From contig CM060308.1 in the NCBI GenBank assembly GCA_030674185.1, forward strand, positions 34,634,589-34,698,588: 64,000 nt of DNA. The letters run 5' to 3'. The position numbers and the translations under genes were made by a program. Below are positions 1-12,512 of the stretch, one piece after another; position 1 is the first letter of the stretch; the number at the start of each line of letters is the position of its first letter. This DNA is from Monoplex corrugatus. Its lineage: Eukaryota; Mollusca; Gastropoda; Littorinimorpha; Ranellidae. Below the pieces are notes generated by a model, which saw only the letters and a program-made list of their open reading frames with translations, had not been told where the DNA came from and made no database searches.

Positions 1-270
1 CAGACTTGAAAGAATCTGGGACAGTTCCAGTTTGAAGAGAAGTGTTGATGATGTCAGTGATGAATGGGAGGAGAGTAGGGAGACAGTCGGCGTAGAGAGA
101 ACCTGGAAGAGGATCCAGTTCGCAGGTTTTGAACGACATGGATCTGATTGTGTTGAGAATTTCTTCTTGTGAGACTGGGGTAAAAGTAGTAAGAGGTGTG
201 CCAGAGAAGGAAGGGTCAGGTGGGCATGGTTGACAGGGTGTCCTGTCAAGCCTGTCACGAAGAGTGATGT
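1..270 (-). mobile_element. Second copy of the L2/CR1-like LINE, cut by window edge
   Basis: Bases 1-270 closely match 47014-47283 (RT region with the CELDPLPGS segment), with few differences in the first 240 bases. Here the codon that is TGA in the other copy reads TGC. Homology ends abruptly near 270, so this copy is 5'-truncated there and continues to the left of the window. Confidence 0.88.
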
Positions 271-340
271 AGGCTAAATGTACACTTATTGTTGTGTTGA
301 GCGAGTGGAATGTGTGCGTGTGTGTATGCACGTGTCCGAA

Positions 341-345
341 TCTCT

Positions 346-377
<32 letters not shown>

Positions 378-427
378 TCGTTCGTTCCTTGATTTAACGT
401 CTTTTCACTATAAGTGATATTAGACGG

Positions 428-506
<79 letters not shown>
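341..506. repeat. (TG)n tracts at LINE stubs
   Basis: (TG)n at about 341-377 and 429-506, the second about 38 units. Each abuts a LINE 3' stub. Confidence 0.95.
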
Positions 507-508
<2 letters not shown>

Positions 509-560
509 GGTTGTTCTTCCTTTGAATTTAACGTCTTATCTACCACTCAGTGATACTAGG
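376..560 (-). mobile_element. Two LINE 3'-end stubs embedded in (TG)n
   Basis: 381-428 (GTTCCTTGATTTAACGTCTT, TCACTATAAGTGATATTAGACGG) and 508-556 (TTTGAATTTAACGTCTTATC, ACTCAGTGATACTAGG) both carry the 3'-end motif of the RNase H-type LINE. Each is directly preceded by a (TG)n run. Confidence 0.6.
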
Positions 561-2150
561 TGGATCTGAGAATTATTGAAACTGGATTTCTTGTGATACA
601 AGAAGATTTCATAACTGTTATCTATAACAATTGGTAAATTAGATCATTGCAATATGTGCGGATCAATCCTTTAAAAAATCAAAGGACTATTCCGAAGGGG
701 ATTTGCCGCTGATAATACTGTGCATCATTGTGTGGGTATTATAAAAGAGTAAGAGAGAGAGAGATAGTTATGAATGCATGTTGGCATAAAACTCGTAAGT
801 GTTATGTGCATGAACATTTCAATGTAATGCAGTGCAGAAAAAAAAAGTATGAACGTTTGAGTACGTGAATATGGGAGTACAAACAGCCTTCAAAAAAGCG
901 TTCACACAAAGCAAGCTGATCTAACTACTAAGCAACTAAGACATCTTTCATTCAGCAATTCAACAGTGACAAGAGACAGCGAATGCGATTTCACACCAAT
1001 TTTGTTTACATATTTGCATTCACTTGAGATCACTGAGTAGAAGTAGATAAAAATTATTACGTTCAGCTGATACTGGAAACACATGAGCATGCGTGTCGTG
1101 ACACATTGTCAAATATATGCGGAGACAGGTAGACAAACAGACTTTTCAATATATACAGAGACAGGAAGACAGATTCCACAGCCTATAATCAGAACAATAA
1201 AGAATACGGGCTAACTTGAAGAAATACTATGTTTGTGAACAATAAGCATCTATACAAGTTTGTGAAACAGCAATGTAAAAACTTTGCACATTTTCATATA
1301 TATCTGACAAAGACGAACTGCAGTCCTTCAAGAAATAATGACAAAAATACCTTGGAAATGTGTATAAACCAAATGTACATCAAAACTATAATAGTCCATA
1401 CGCACACTCACACACACACACACACATCACATCACACACACACACATACATACGACGCGTGCATACACACACTGTATGTTAGGATATCACCCACTATTCT
1501 TCAAACTAAACGATTGAAACTGTTCAAATCTGTTGTTACACTGTAAGAATAAACAACAGTGACCACCACTAACCAAACCAGCCTCTTTTAGGAATTCAAT
1601 CTATGAAGACACAGAATACAAACAATAGATCCTACCACTGATCCACCAACAGCGTGGATGGGAAGCTCAGAAGGACAGAGGAGTCCAGATCTGTTTTTAT
1701 GCTCTCCTTTGATTGGATTCTTTTTTCAAACTCTGTCAGTAATGTTTTAGAGGAGACTCGCTTGCTTTTGTTTTCCTTAGCTATCCAGTCACCGTACCCC
1801 TGGGGAGAGCAAGAGAATATATCAAAATATCTCTATATTATCGAACAAAGAGAGAGAGAGAGAGATAAAAGATATTCTCCCTCTCTCTCTCTCCTCTGTA
1901 TAAATGCTAGAAAAGATGGAGAGAGAGAGAGAGAGCAACTGTCCCTGATTATATGGCTCTTCTGAAAAGCCGGCAAGACTCGTAACAAAAGAAATGCAAG
2001 AGACTACCAGAGACTGGTCAGTACACTCCCAGGATGACTGGAATGCTTGGCGCCAAAGAGGAGATAGTTTGCTGGTAACACTTGGGGTGGTGCTCTGCAG
2101 ACCGCGGACGGACAGATCTATTTTTAGATCTGTGATACCAGACACTTTGA
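560..2150. other. No gene seen: AT-rich intergenic DNA
   Basis: A CA tract at 1401-1450 and facing GA/CT runs (1850-1865 and 1879-1893; 1918-1935) that could pair as a hairpin. Open frames here lack recognisable domains. Confidence 0.7.
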
Positions 2151-2420
2151 AATGTATGGGTCGCTACAGACCCACGAAGTACAACACGGAAGTTTGTTCT
2201 TTGCGAGCATGGGTCTTTTCTGACCCACGACGTACTGGGACATTTGTTGTTTATTTACTCCTTTATTTTTCAACACACACAAATAAGTTTTGGTACAGAT
2301 GTGGGGCAATATTTTATTGACAAAGTCATGAAATTTTGTGAAGGTAGCTTAAAAACTGACTCAGTTATCAAGCGAAAATCACGACTGTGGGTCATTTTAT
2401 ACCCACGGCGTACGGTAAAG
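2150..2420. repeat. Three spaced hairpins with GACCCACGACGTAC motif
   Basis: TGGGTCGCTACAGACCCACG (2157), TGGGTCTTTTCTGACCCACG (2211) and GTGGGTCATTTTATACCCAC (2388), each followed by a GAAGTAC/ACGTAC/GCGTAC. They are likely part of an unrecognised repeat. Confidence 0.6.
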
Positions 2421-2623
2421 GTTAAACATGTAATGATAATGATATTAATTCTTACTCTCTCCCTCTTTCCCTCTCTCTTCTCCTTCATCCCCCTCTTTCC
2501 AGATAAGATGAAAGACAACAGTTAAAAACCATGCTCACCATTAACCTTGCAAATCTAATTGCAATTAAAGAAAACCAGACGTAAAATCATGTGTGTGGTG
2601 TGTGGTGTATATATATACGAGTC

Positions 2624-2636
<13 letters not shown>

Positions 2637-2698
<62 letters not shown>

Positions 2699-2706
2699 TG
2701 TGTGTG
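2637..2706. repeat. (TG)n microsatellite preceded by (TA)n
   Basis: Near-pure TG run with TATATA blocks at 2608-2636. Confidence 0.95.
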
Positions 2707-2791
2707 ATTAGATGAGGCCTTGTCTTTTTTGTTTAAAAATCTTAGTGCAGCATTGCAGTTGCCGTTTTCTATGTCACGCTGCTCCCTAAGT

Positions 2792-2984
2792 TTAACCCTT
2801 TGACTCCCGCTTCCTATCTACCAACTGCAAAAACTTAACCTTTTGACTCCATCACCCTGTCCATCAGTTTCCTGCATGAAGCTGGTGGACAGGGTGAGAG
2901 AGTCAAAAGGTTAAGTTTTTGTTTTATGAACTTAGCTTACAACCCAGAGTGCTGCTAGACAGGGTGCGGGAATCCAGGGGTTAA
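2792..2984. mobile_element. Palindromic TTAA-bounded MITE (nested foldback), copy 1
   Basis: Outer arms TTAACCCTTTGACTCCCGC ... GGGAATCCAGGGGTTAA enclose an inner palindrome CTTAACCTTTTGACTCC ... GTCAAAAGGTTAAG (about 2833-2918). TTAA at every boundary suggests TTAA-targeted nested insertion. The same family is at 20637, 25692, 26685, 34126, 53608 and 58789. Confidence 0.82.
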
Positions 2985-4796
2985 GAATTTGACTTATCTT
3001 ATCAAACACTATGAGATTTCTGATACACCATAGGCCTACAATTTCTTTTGGATTGACTCGTCAGCCCAAACTTGAATTAATAATTTCATCACATCTTCGT
3101 TCTAGCTGACAACTACTGCTACGATAAAAAGGTGGCGAAACAGCAGGGGTGGTGTGGGGTGGGGTGGTGTGGGGGAGCCCCGAAGGGGAAAATAACAGCG
3201 GCCGACCCGTGAAACAAAAACACTAGGGTGTTGGCAGGTCACGAGAACAGTAGGATCAATGGAATGCGAACCGTTCCAGACCTCATCGTAAGGTGGTCCC
3301 AGACCGATCCAGATCTGGAACGGTTCAGCCAGAAAAAAACAAAAACAAAAACAAACAAAAGAAAAAACAGTGTGAGCAGCTCGGTACACACTTGGAATCG
3401 TTCTAAAACCATTTTATTTTGCCAGTGTATATCACTCTTATCAGCCTAGCAAGCTGTTAGTGGATTTTCAGTCACTCAAGAATACCAAAGAGGAAAGAAA
3501 CTACCTCACTGAAGATTGAAAACGGGCGCAAGTCACTGCTCCAAAGACTGTTACACATGTACAAAAACGAGGGTGACAAAGCTTTTTAAACTAGACAGTT
3601 GCCATGGACGAAACCTGGTTAGATGTCATGAGCAAGAATTAAAGAGAAAATCATAAGAGTGGTATATTCACGCTTCTCCAAGCCCCATCCACTTCAGAAG
3701 GAAGCAAGGATATTCATAGATGATGGTGATATGATGTTATGTGCTTTTATGGTACCGGTAACTGGATTTACTGATGGCGCATTGCGTTCCAGTGGGACAG
3801 ACTGTTAATCAGGACTGTTACAGGATGTTTTGACGAAAGCAATAAGACCTGCAACGTAAAATTCTGTAAATGATGTGTCACTGATATTGCATGATAACAC
3901 ATCTTTCCACAAAACAGAGATAGTAACGTCATTTATGACATCATACCTGTGGGACGCTTTGCCATACCCCGCCTTTTCTCTAGTCAATGTTAGAGTTGTA
4001 GTGGGGAATTAATAGGAGGAACCACACAGTGATGATACTATGACAATGTTAGAGTACAATTCTTAGAAAGTGGGTGGACAAAACAAGTGTTTTACAAGCA
4101 GGATGCTCACGTGCTGATATGCAATACATAACTGACTCATGGTAACACACTGAAAGATACAGACAAACTGATTGACTGACATCCACACATTCATACCTGT
4201 TATCATAAATTACAGAAGCTGATGGTTAGGGTGAGGGAGTGAAAGGGTTAATACTGGCACAGACGAAACAGATTGTCAATGACATTTATAAATTGATTTC
4301 AATTAAGACGTGGTAATGAAGGAGAAATTGCAGAGGCAGCATAGAAATCCCCCCAAGCAGCTGTTCACGAGGATCATACAAAAAAAATAGTGAGACTATG
4401 TCTATAAAAATGTAAAAATAAATAAACAAATAAATATTAGATAAGTTAATTTAAAAAAATAATGATCATTACATTTGTCTTCCTGTCTCCCTAATGACAG
4501 ATTCCTATCTGTTGGGAAGGTCAGAAATGCCAGCTGCCAGGCAACTGTAGTTGATATGTTGGATCTGGTTGGCCACCTCCACTTTCAAGTTGTCTAAGTC
4601 ATAGAAACGTACGCTAAGGACGGGTTCTTTCAATTTGGGAAATAGATAAAAGTCTAGGGGACCTGTGTCTGGAGAACATGTGGGATGTGACAGGACGTCT
4701 CATCAATATGACGTCATAAGTAACGTTTCTGTACTTAGTGTCAAAATGCGTCGTGTAACACCAATGGTGAATGGTTAGAGTGTTTTACGTTTCTTT
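2985..4796. other. No gene seen
   Basis: Single-copy-looking sequence with a G-rich stretch at 3150-3180 and a MITE remnant at 4224-4253. Open frames are short and featureless. Confidence 0.7.
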
Positions 4797-7700
4797 CGGA
4801 TTTCAGATCGTAGTATTTCCGTTGGAAACATCCTATAGTAGTCTCAGATCTTAGTTATTTCATCAGAAACATCTTATAGTAGTCTCATATCTTAGTTATT
4901 TCATCTGAAACATCCTATAGTGGTCTTAGATTTTAGTTATTCCATCAGAAACATCCTATAGTAGTCTCAGATCTTAGTTATTTCATCTGAAACATCCTAT
5001 AGTAGTCTTAGATTTTAGTTATTCCATCAGAAACATCCTATAGTAGTCTCATATCTGAGTATGTTCATCCGAAACATCCTATAGTAGTCTCAGATCTTAA
5101 TTATTTCATCAGAAACATACTATGGTAGTCTCAGATCTCAGTGTTTTCATCAGAAATATCATATAGTAGTCTCAGATCTTAGTTATTTCATCCGAAATAT
5201 CATGTAGTAATGTCAGATCTTAGTATTTTCAACAGAAACATTGTATAGTAGTCTCAGATCTGAGTAATTCCATCAGAAACATCTATAGTAGTATCAGGTC
5301 TTAGTTATTTCATCAGAAACATCCTATAGTAGTCTCAGATTTTAGTTATTTCATCAGAAATATCATGTAGTAGTCTCAGATCTTAGTATTTTCATCAGAA
5401 ACATGCTATAGTAGTTTCAGATCTTAGTTATTTCATCAGAAATATAATGTAGTAGTCTCAGATCTTAGTATTTCCATCAGAAACATTCTGTAGTAGTCTC
5501 AGATCTCAGTTATTTCATCAGAAACATCCTATAGTAGTCTCAGATCTGAGTTATTTCATCAGAAATATCATGTAGTAGTATCAGATCTTAGTATTTCCAT
5601 CAGAAACATCCTATAGTAGTCTCAGATTTTAGTTATTCCATCAGAAACATCCTGTAGTAGTATCAGATCTCAGTTATTTCATCAGAAACATCTGATAGTA
5701 GACTCAGATCTTAGTTATTTCATCAGAAACAGCCTATAGTAGTGTCGGATCTAAGTTATTTCATCAGAAACATGCTATAGTAGTATCAGATCTTAGTTAT
5801 TTCATCAGAAACAGCCTATAGTAGTATCAGATTTTAGTATTTTCATCAGAAACAGCCTATAGTAGTCTCAGATCTTAGTTATTTCATCAGAAACATGCTA
5901 TAGTAGTCTCAGATCTCAGTTATTTCATCAGAAACATGCTATAGTAGTCTCAGATCTCAGTTATTTCATCAGAAACATGCTATAGTAGTCTCAGATCTCA
6001 GTTATTTCATCAGAAACATGCTATAGTAGTCTCAGATCTCAGTTATTTCATCAGAAACATGCTATAGTAGTCTCAGATCTCAGTTATTTCATCAGAAACA
6101 TGCTATAGTAGTCTCAGATCTCAGTTATTTCATCAGAAACATGTTATAGTAGTCTCAGATCTCAGTTATTTCATCAGAAACATCCTATAGTAGTCTCAGA
6201 TCTCAATTAGTTCATCAGAAACATGCTATAGTAGTCTCAGATCTCAGTTATTTCATCAGAAACAGCCTATAGTAGTCTCAGATCTCAGTTATTTCATCAT
6301 GAAACATCCTATAGTAGTATCAGATCTTAGTTATTTCATCAGAAACATCCTATAGTAGTATCAGATCTTTGCTATTTCATCAGAAACATCCTATAGTAGT
6401 ATCAGATCTTTGCTATTTCATCAGAAACTCCTATAGTAGTATCAGATCTTTGTTATTTCATCAGAAACATCCTATAGTAGTATCAGATCTTTGCTATTTC
6501 ATCAGAAACATCCTATAGTAGTATCAGATCTTGTTATTTCATCAGAAACATCCTATAGTAGTATCAGATCTTGTTATTTCATCAGAAACATCCTATAGTA
6601 GTATCAGATCTTTAGTTATTTCATCAGAAAGCATCGTATAGTAGTATCAGATCTTAGTTATTTCATCAGAAACATCCTATAGTAGTATCAGATCTTAGTT
6701 ATTTCATCAGAAAATCCTATAGTAGTATCAGATCTTAGTTATTTCATCAGAAACATCCTATAGTAGTATCAGATCTTAGTTATTTCATCAGAAACATCCT
6801 ATAGTAGTATCAGATCTTATTATTTCATCGAAACATCCTATAGTAGTATCAGATCTTAGTTATTTCATCAGAACATCCTATAGTAGTATCAGATCTTAGT
6901 TATTTCATCAGAAACATCCTATAGTAGTATCAGATCTTTGTTATTTCATCAGAAAATCCTATTAGTAGTATCAGATCTTTGCTATTTCATTCAGAAACAT
7001 CCTATAGTAGTATCAGATCTTTGCTATTTCATCAGAAACATCTATAGTAGTATCAGATCTTATGTATTTCATCAGAAACATCCTATAGTAGAATCAGATC
7101 TTTGTTATTTCATCAGAAGTATCGTTTAGTTAGTATCAGATCTTAGTTATTTCATCAGAAACATCCTATAGTAGTATCAGATCTTAGTTATTTCATCAGA
7201 ATATCGTATAGTAGTATCAGATCTTAGTTATTTCATCAGAAACATCCTATAGTAGTATCAGATCTTAGTTATTTCATCAGAAACATCCTATAGTAGTATC
7301 AGATCTTAGTTATTTCATCAGAAGTATCGTATAGTAGTATCAGATCTTAGTTATTTCATCAGAAACATCCTATAGTAGTATCAGATCTTAGTTATTTCAT
7401 CAGAAACATCCTATAGTAGTATCAGATCTTAGTTATTTCATCAGAAACATCCTATAGTAGTATCAGATCTTAGTTATTTCATCAGAAACATCCTATAGTA
7501 GTATCAGATCTTAGTTATTTCATCAGAAACATCCTATAGTAGAATCAGATCTCAGTATTTTCATCAGAAGTATCGTATAGTAATCTCAGATCTTAGTTAA
7601 TTCATCAAAGACATCCTATAGTAGTCTCAGATCTTAGTTATTTCATCAGAAATATTATGTAGTAGTCTCAGATCTTAGTATTTTTTTGCAGAAACATCCA

Positions 7701-9296
7701 ATAGAAGTTCAGATCTCAGTTATTTCATCAGAAACACCCTGAAGTAGTATCAGATCTTAGTTATTTCATCAGAAACATCCTATAGTAGTATCAGATCTTA
7801 GTTATTTCATTAGAAACATCCTATAGTAGTATCAGATCTTTGCTATTTCATCAGAAACATCCTATAGTAGTATCAGATCTTTGCTATTTCATCAGAAACA
7901 TCCTATAGTAGTATCAGATCTTTGCTATTTCATCAGAAACATCCTATAGTAGAATCAGATCTTTGCTATTTCATCAGAAACATCCTATAGTAGTATCAGA
8001 TCTTAGTTATTTCATCAGAAACATCCTATAGTAGTATCAGATCTTAGTTATTTCATCAGAAGTATCGTATAGTAGTATCAGATCTTAGTTATTTCATCAG
8101 AAACATCCTATAGTAGTATCAGATCTTAGTTATTTCATCAGAAACATCCTATAGTAGTATCAGATCTTAGTTATTTCATCAGAAGTATCGTATAGTAGTA
8201 TCAGATCTTAGTTATTTCATCAGAAACATCCTATAGTAGTATCAGATCTTAGTTATTTCATCAGAAACATCCTATAGTAGTATCAGATCTTAGTTATTTC
8301 ATCAGAAACATCCTATAGTAGTATCAGATCTTAGTTATTTCATCAGAAACATCCTATAGTAGTATCAGATCTTAGTTATTTCATCAGAAACTTCCTATAG
8401 TAGAATCAGATCTCAGTATTTTCATCAGAAGTATCGTATAGTAATCTCAGATCTTAGTTAATTCATCAAAGACATCCTATAGTAGTCTCAGATCTTAGTT
8501 ATTTCATCAGAAATATTATGTAGTAGTCTCAGATCTTAGTATTTTTTTGCAGAAACATCCAATAGAAGTTCAGATCTCAGTTATTTCATCAGAAACATCC
8601 TGAAGTAGTATCAGATCTTAGTTATTTCATCAGAAACATCCTATAGTAGTATCAGATCTTAGTTATTTCATCAGAAACAGCCTATAGTAGTCTCAGATCT
8701 TTGTTATTTCATCAGAAACAGCCTATAGTAGTCTCAGATCTTTGTTATTTCATCAGAAACATCCTATAGTAGTATCAGATCTTTGTTATTTCATCAGAAA
8801 CAGCCTATAGTAGTCTCAGATCTTTGTTATTTCATCAGAAACATCCTATAGTAGTATCAGATCTTTGTTATTTCATCAGAAACATCCTATAGTAGTATCA
8901 GATCTTAGTATTTTCATTAGAAACATTCTACATGTATAGTAGTCTCAGATCTTAGTATTTTCATTAGAAACATTCTACATGTATAGTAGTATCAGATCTT
9001 AGTATTTTCATTAGAAACATTCTACATGTATAGTAGTCTCAGATCTTAGTATTTTCATTAGAAACATTCTACATGTATAGTAGTATCAGATCTTAGTATT
9101 TTCATTAGAACATTCTACATGTATAGTAGTCTCAGATCTTAGTATTTTCATTAGAAACATGCTATAGTAGTCTCAGATCTGTTATTTCATCAGAAACATG
9201 CTATAGTAGTCTCAGATCTTAGTTATTTCATCAGAAACATGCTATAGTAGTCTCAGATCTGAGTATTTTCATCAGCTCAGAAACATTCTATAGTAG
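4797..9296. repeat. 41-bp satellite array, block 1 (about 110 monomers)
   Basis: A continuous tandem array with a 41-bp period. Each monomer has the core CATCCTATAGTAGTATCAGA followed by TCTTAGTTATTTCATCAGAAA, so almost every monomer contains one AGATCT palindrome. Left-end monomers are the most diverged. Local variants form sub-blocks: CATGCTATAG/CTCAG (5880-6240), CATCC/TTTGC (6360-6540, 7830-7960), and an insertion variant CATTCTACATGTATAG (8920-9130). Single-base slips are common at 6950-7140. No coding potential. Confidence 0.97.
7050..8641. repeat. 861-bp higher-order duplication (21 monomers) inside the satellite
   Basis: Rare monomer variants recur in the same order 861 bp apart. Examples are AGAATCAGATCTCAG at 7541 and 8402, the GTATCGTATAGTAATCTC monomer just after each, and the AGTATTTTTTTGCAGAAAC monomer near 7678 and 8539. 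861 is 21 x 41, showing amplification of a 21-monomer block. Confidence 0.9.
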
Positions 9297-10191
9297 TGTA
9301 ACGTGAGGGAATTTTGGGTTTGGTTTTAGAATTTGGGGGGATGTTTATGTGGGATTACCATTCTGTATAGAGATCACACACAACGACGATAAAGGAGAGA
9401 GACAAGTAGAAACGCACTAAGCATACTAGTAATAAGTTTCAAAAGCAGTCCACACATAGCATTACAAGTCGATACAGTTTCTTTAATTAAACATATTCAA
9501 CTGAAAGCATAATCATTCATCCTCTTATTCTTATTTACCTACGTCCTAAAGCAATCCTACTTCTTTGCCTATCAGCCCTAAACCCTACATTGAAATAAAA
9601 CATCAACGTACCTTCACGACATGTTTCTGGCAAAGGCTCAGCTCCTCTTTCAGATTGAGTGGCCTGTCTCCCACTACGACCGTCAACTCACTGTGTCTGT
9701 CTTCTCTGTGGGTCTGTATTCCTGTGTGTTAATTTCCCTTTTCATTTATAGAGCATGGATCAGAACACGCTGGGGCTCTGACCCCACCTATCTTAAGACG
9801 ACTTTCGAGAAGGTTCTGCTACTTGAGAATGCATGAAGGAGGGGTTGACGTGGATAAGCACAGACCAGAACCTGTCCACTGTAACAATGGACCGCTCTCT
9901 TTCACTGGAGTGATCCCTGCGTGTACAGCTGGCTGTATTGGTGAACTGTCTCATCTACAGTCTACATAAGTGTTGAGACAAGGCTGTGCTACCTTAATTG
10001 TGTTTAATCCTAAGCCATTAGTTTCACACTGAAGTACTGGTAAGGGCCTGTTTCCACTTGAGGGGTTGTACATTGGTTAATCCTCAGCTTTCACTACAAA
10101 CTAGTTCGTCTGCCTTGCCAGACATTGTCAACATCTTGGCTCAGACTGAAATACATGTATGGGCTTGTTTCTACATGAGTCATTTCTGCGA
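9297..10191. other. Single-copy spacer between two satellite blocks
   Basis: About 900 bp without 41-bp monomers. The 71-codon frame at 9621-9836 shows no recognised domain. No terminal repeats or target duplication were seen that would mark it as an insertion. Confidence 0.65.
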
Positions 10192-10672
10192 TAGTAGAAT
10201 CAGATCTTAGTTATTTCATCACAAACAGCCTATAGCAGTATTAGATCTTTGTTATTTCATCAGAAACAGCCTATAGTAGTATCAGATCTCAGTTATTTCA
10301 TCAGAAACAGCCTATAGTAGTATCAGATCTTTGTTATTTCATCACAAACAGCCTATAGCAGTATTAGATCTTTGTTATTTCATCAGAAACAGCCTATAGT
10401 AGTATCAGATCTCAGTTATTTCATCAGAAACAGCCTATAGTAGTATCAGATCTTTGTTATTTCATCAGAAACAGCCTATAGTAGTATCAGATCTTTGTTA
10501 TTTCATCAGAAACAGCCTATAGTAGTATCAGATCTCAGTTATTTCATCAGAAACAGCCTACATATCTTAGTTATTTATAATAATAATAATAATAATTACA
10601 ATATTTATATAGCGCAAAATCTTGATAAAATCAAATCTAAGCGCTTCAACAGAAACAGCCTATAGTAGTCTT
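10192..10672. repeat. 41-bp satellite, block 2, interrupted by a LINE 3' tail
   Basis: About nine to ten monomers of the same 41-bp family, of the AACAGCCTATAG type, with alternating CTCAG/TTTGT variants, run from 10192 to about 10576. A LINE 3' tail follows, then the remnant CAACAGAAACAGCCTATAGTAGTCTT. Separated from block 1 by about 900 bp of single-copy sequence. Confidence 0.93.
10577..10646 (-). mobile_element. LINE 3'-end fragment inside satellite monomer
   Basis: TAATAATAATAA followed by ATATTTATATAGCGCAAAAT and an AATCTAAGCGCTT end. The same 60-70 bp occur at 20677-20738 and at the 3' end of the coding LINE at 45387. In element orientation (minus) it ends TATATAAATATTGTAATTATT, a short microsatellite-type tail typical of L2/CR1-like LINEs. 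It is an extremely 5'-truncated insertion. Confidence 0.8.
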
Positions 10673-12470
10673 GAGAATCAAAATGTCCCATTGGAACGCA
10701 GCACACTGTCAATACCTCGCACACCTTCGTTATCACAGGCACATATCATCGTCATCCTTGACTTTCCTTTTCGTTCTGAATTTGACGGATCTCGGAACGG
10801 CGGGAGTGTGTCACTTTGATAATTGCCTCTTTAGTTCTGGCACATAGCTTCTAAACAGGTTTCGCTGATGGTAACTAACTGTAGTTAAAAACCAGTCGTC
10901 CTCATTTTTTTTTTTATACCAGTTTAACAGAGCCTCTGCAGAATTAACGTCTTGATCTTCAGTAAAGCGGTGTGGGACCCATTATTGCTGCAACGTGTCT
11001 CATTCCAAATTCACTTGTAAAAATTGCATGAAGTGATCCATGACTAATACAAATGGCATGAGCGATCTTTTTTTTTTTCTTTCTTACACGTTATTCGTTT
11101 CTGTCTTTATTTCAAATTTCCTGAACTTTTTGAGTATTTCTATTCACCAGTCTGCTCAATCATAATTTTATCTTTGCGACAACATGAATATTTATACGCC
11201 AGCTCGCACCTTGCGCTCCGCTTCAGACACTCTTTCCCTTCAGGTTCCTAGATTTAAAGAAGTTGTAATTTCTTTTGAGACATCCCATCTCTACGGTGGA
11301 TTCCATACTCAATGCATAGATTACACAACACACATCGGTCTGATAAATAGAAAAAGGTGCCGAAAAGAAACGGAAAATACTCTACTTGGGCTGCTGGAAG
11401 GATACTGTGATACTGTTAGCCTAAGAGGGCCCACATCCACATCGGTACTTGTCTTTCAAGTCGTTTTTTTTTTCTCGTTTGAAACAATCAACCCAAAAGC
11501 AGAGTGCCCTGTATGACACACATTTATCTTCATACACATATGTCAAATCGGCATGAACTTTGATCAGACTGTCTCCAAGTTTGAGCCTTCTGAAAACATA
11601 GCATCTGAGCAGTTCTATGTTTAGATCTCTTCTTATTTTTTTTTTTTTTTTTTTTTGGAAGCGAATGAAGAACTACTTCCCTACTCTTCTTAGAAATCTC
11701 ATGCGTCTTCTTTGGACAAGAGAAAACGTAAAATGATCCTAAGCACGAACAAGGCAAGTCTTATAAGGTTGGTGGTGGGCGCTGGGATGAGGGTATAAGC
11801 TTACGCATTTTAAGACTGTGTAATGATGACTAGAACTCATGGTCTGACTGCATCATGTAGAGTCTAGTCATCCGACGAGTGTTAGAACGAATCATCATCA
11901 TAACTTGCTTGTGGGCTTAGGCTGTCTGTCTGTCTGTTTGTCTGTCTGTGTCTCTCTGTCACTGATTCTCTCTCTCTTTCTTGTCAAGATTTGTACCACA
12001 ATAGTATTACAGATGCCCCAATTCGTTTAAATGCAGTTTACTATTGGTCTGATTCGTTTCGATTATGCTAAGAATTTCGGTTTATTCTCTCTTGAATCAT
12101 CTAAAATAAGGGACATTACTTTGTCGTAATATATTGTTATTTTGTTAATCTTATTCACAATGCTTTTTTGATTATTTTTTTCTCATGTATAAGCACCCCT
12201 TTATTACGGCGTTTTTAAAAGAAAATCCAAAACTCACCTCTCTCCTTCCTTCTTCTTTTCTTATCTGTCTGTTTCTGTCTCGACGGTCCCACCAAGCTTA
12301 GTCGACAGCCGTGTTTAAACTTGCAGTTTTTGACCTGTTTCTATTTCCCGCAAACAGGAATGGAGGATGATTTGTTCTGCTGCGTTCTATCACTGCGTGA
12401 TTTGGAATTGCAGGTTATTTTTAGGTATGCTGTAATGTGCTGTGATGGTGGTGGAGGGGATATTGTAAGG
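10673..12470. other. No gene seen
   Basis: AT-rich DNA with several poly-T runs (10906, 11067, 11637). No domain in any frame. Confidence 0.65.
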
Positions 12471-12512
12471 ATATGTGTGTGTGTGTGTGTTGTGTGTGTG
12501 TGTGTGTGTGTG

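Noticed and set aside
4797..9296. CRISPR-like array
   Set aside because: There are no unique spacers: whole 41-bp monomers repeat in tandem, the DNA is clearly eukaryotic and no cas gene is present. It is a satellite.
9621..9836. 71-codon plus-strand frame between satellite blocks
   Set aside because: No domain, no splice or promoter context; composition is like the surrounding DNA.
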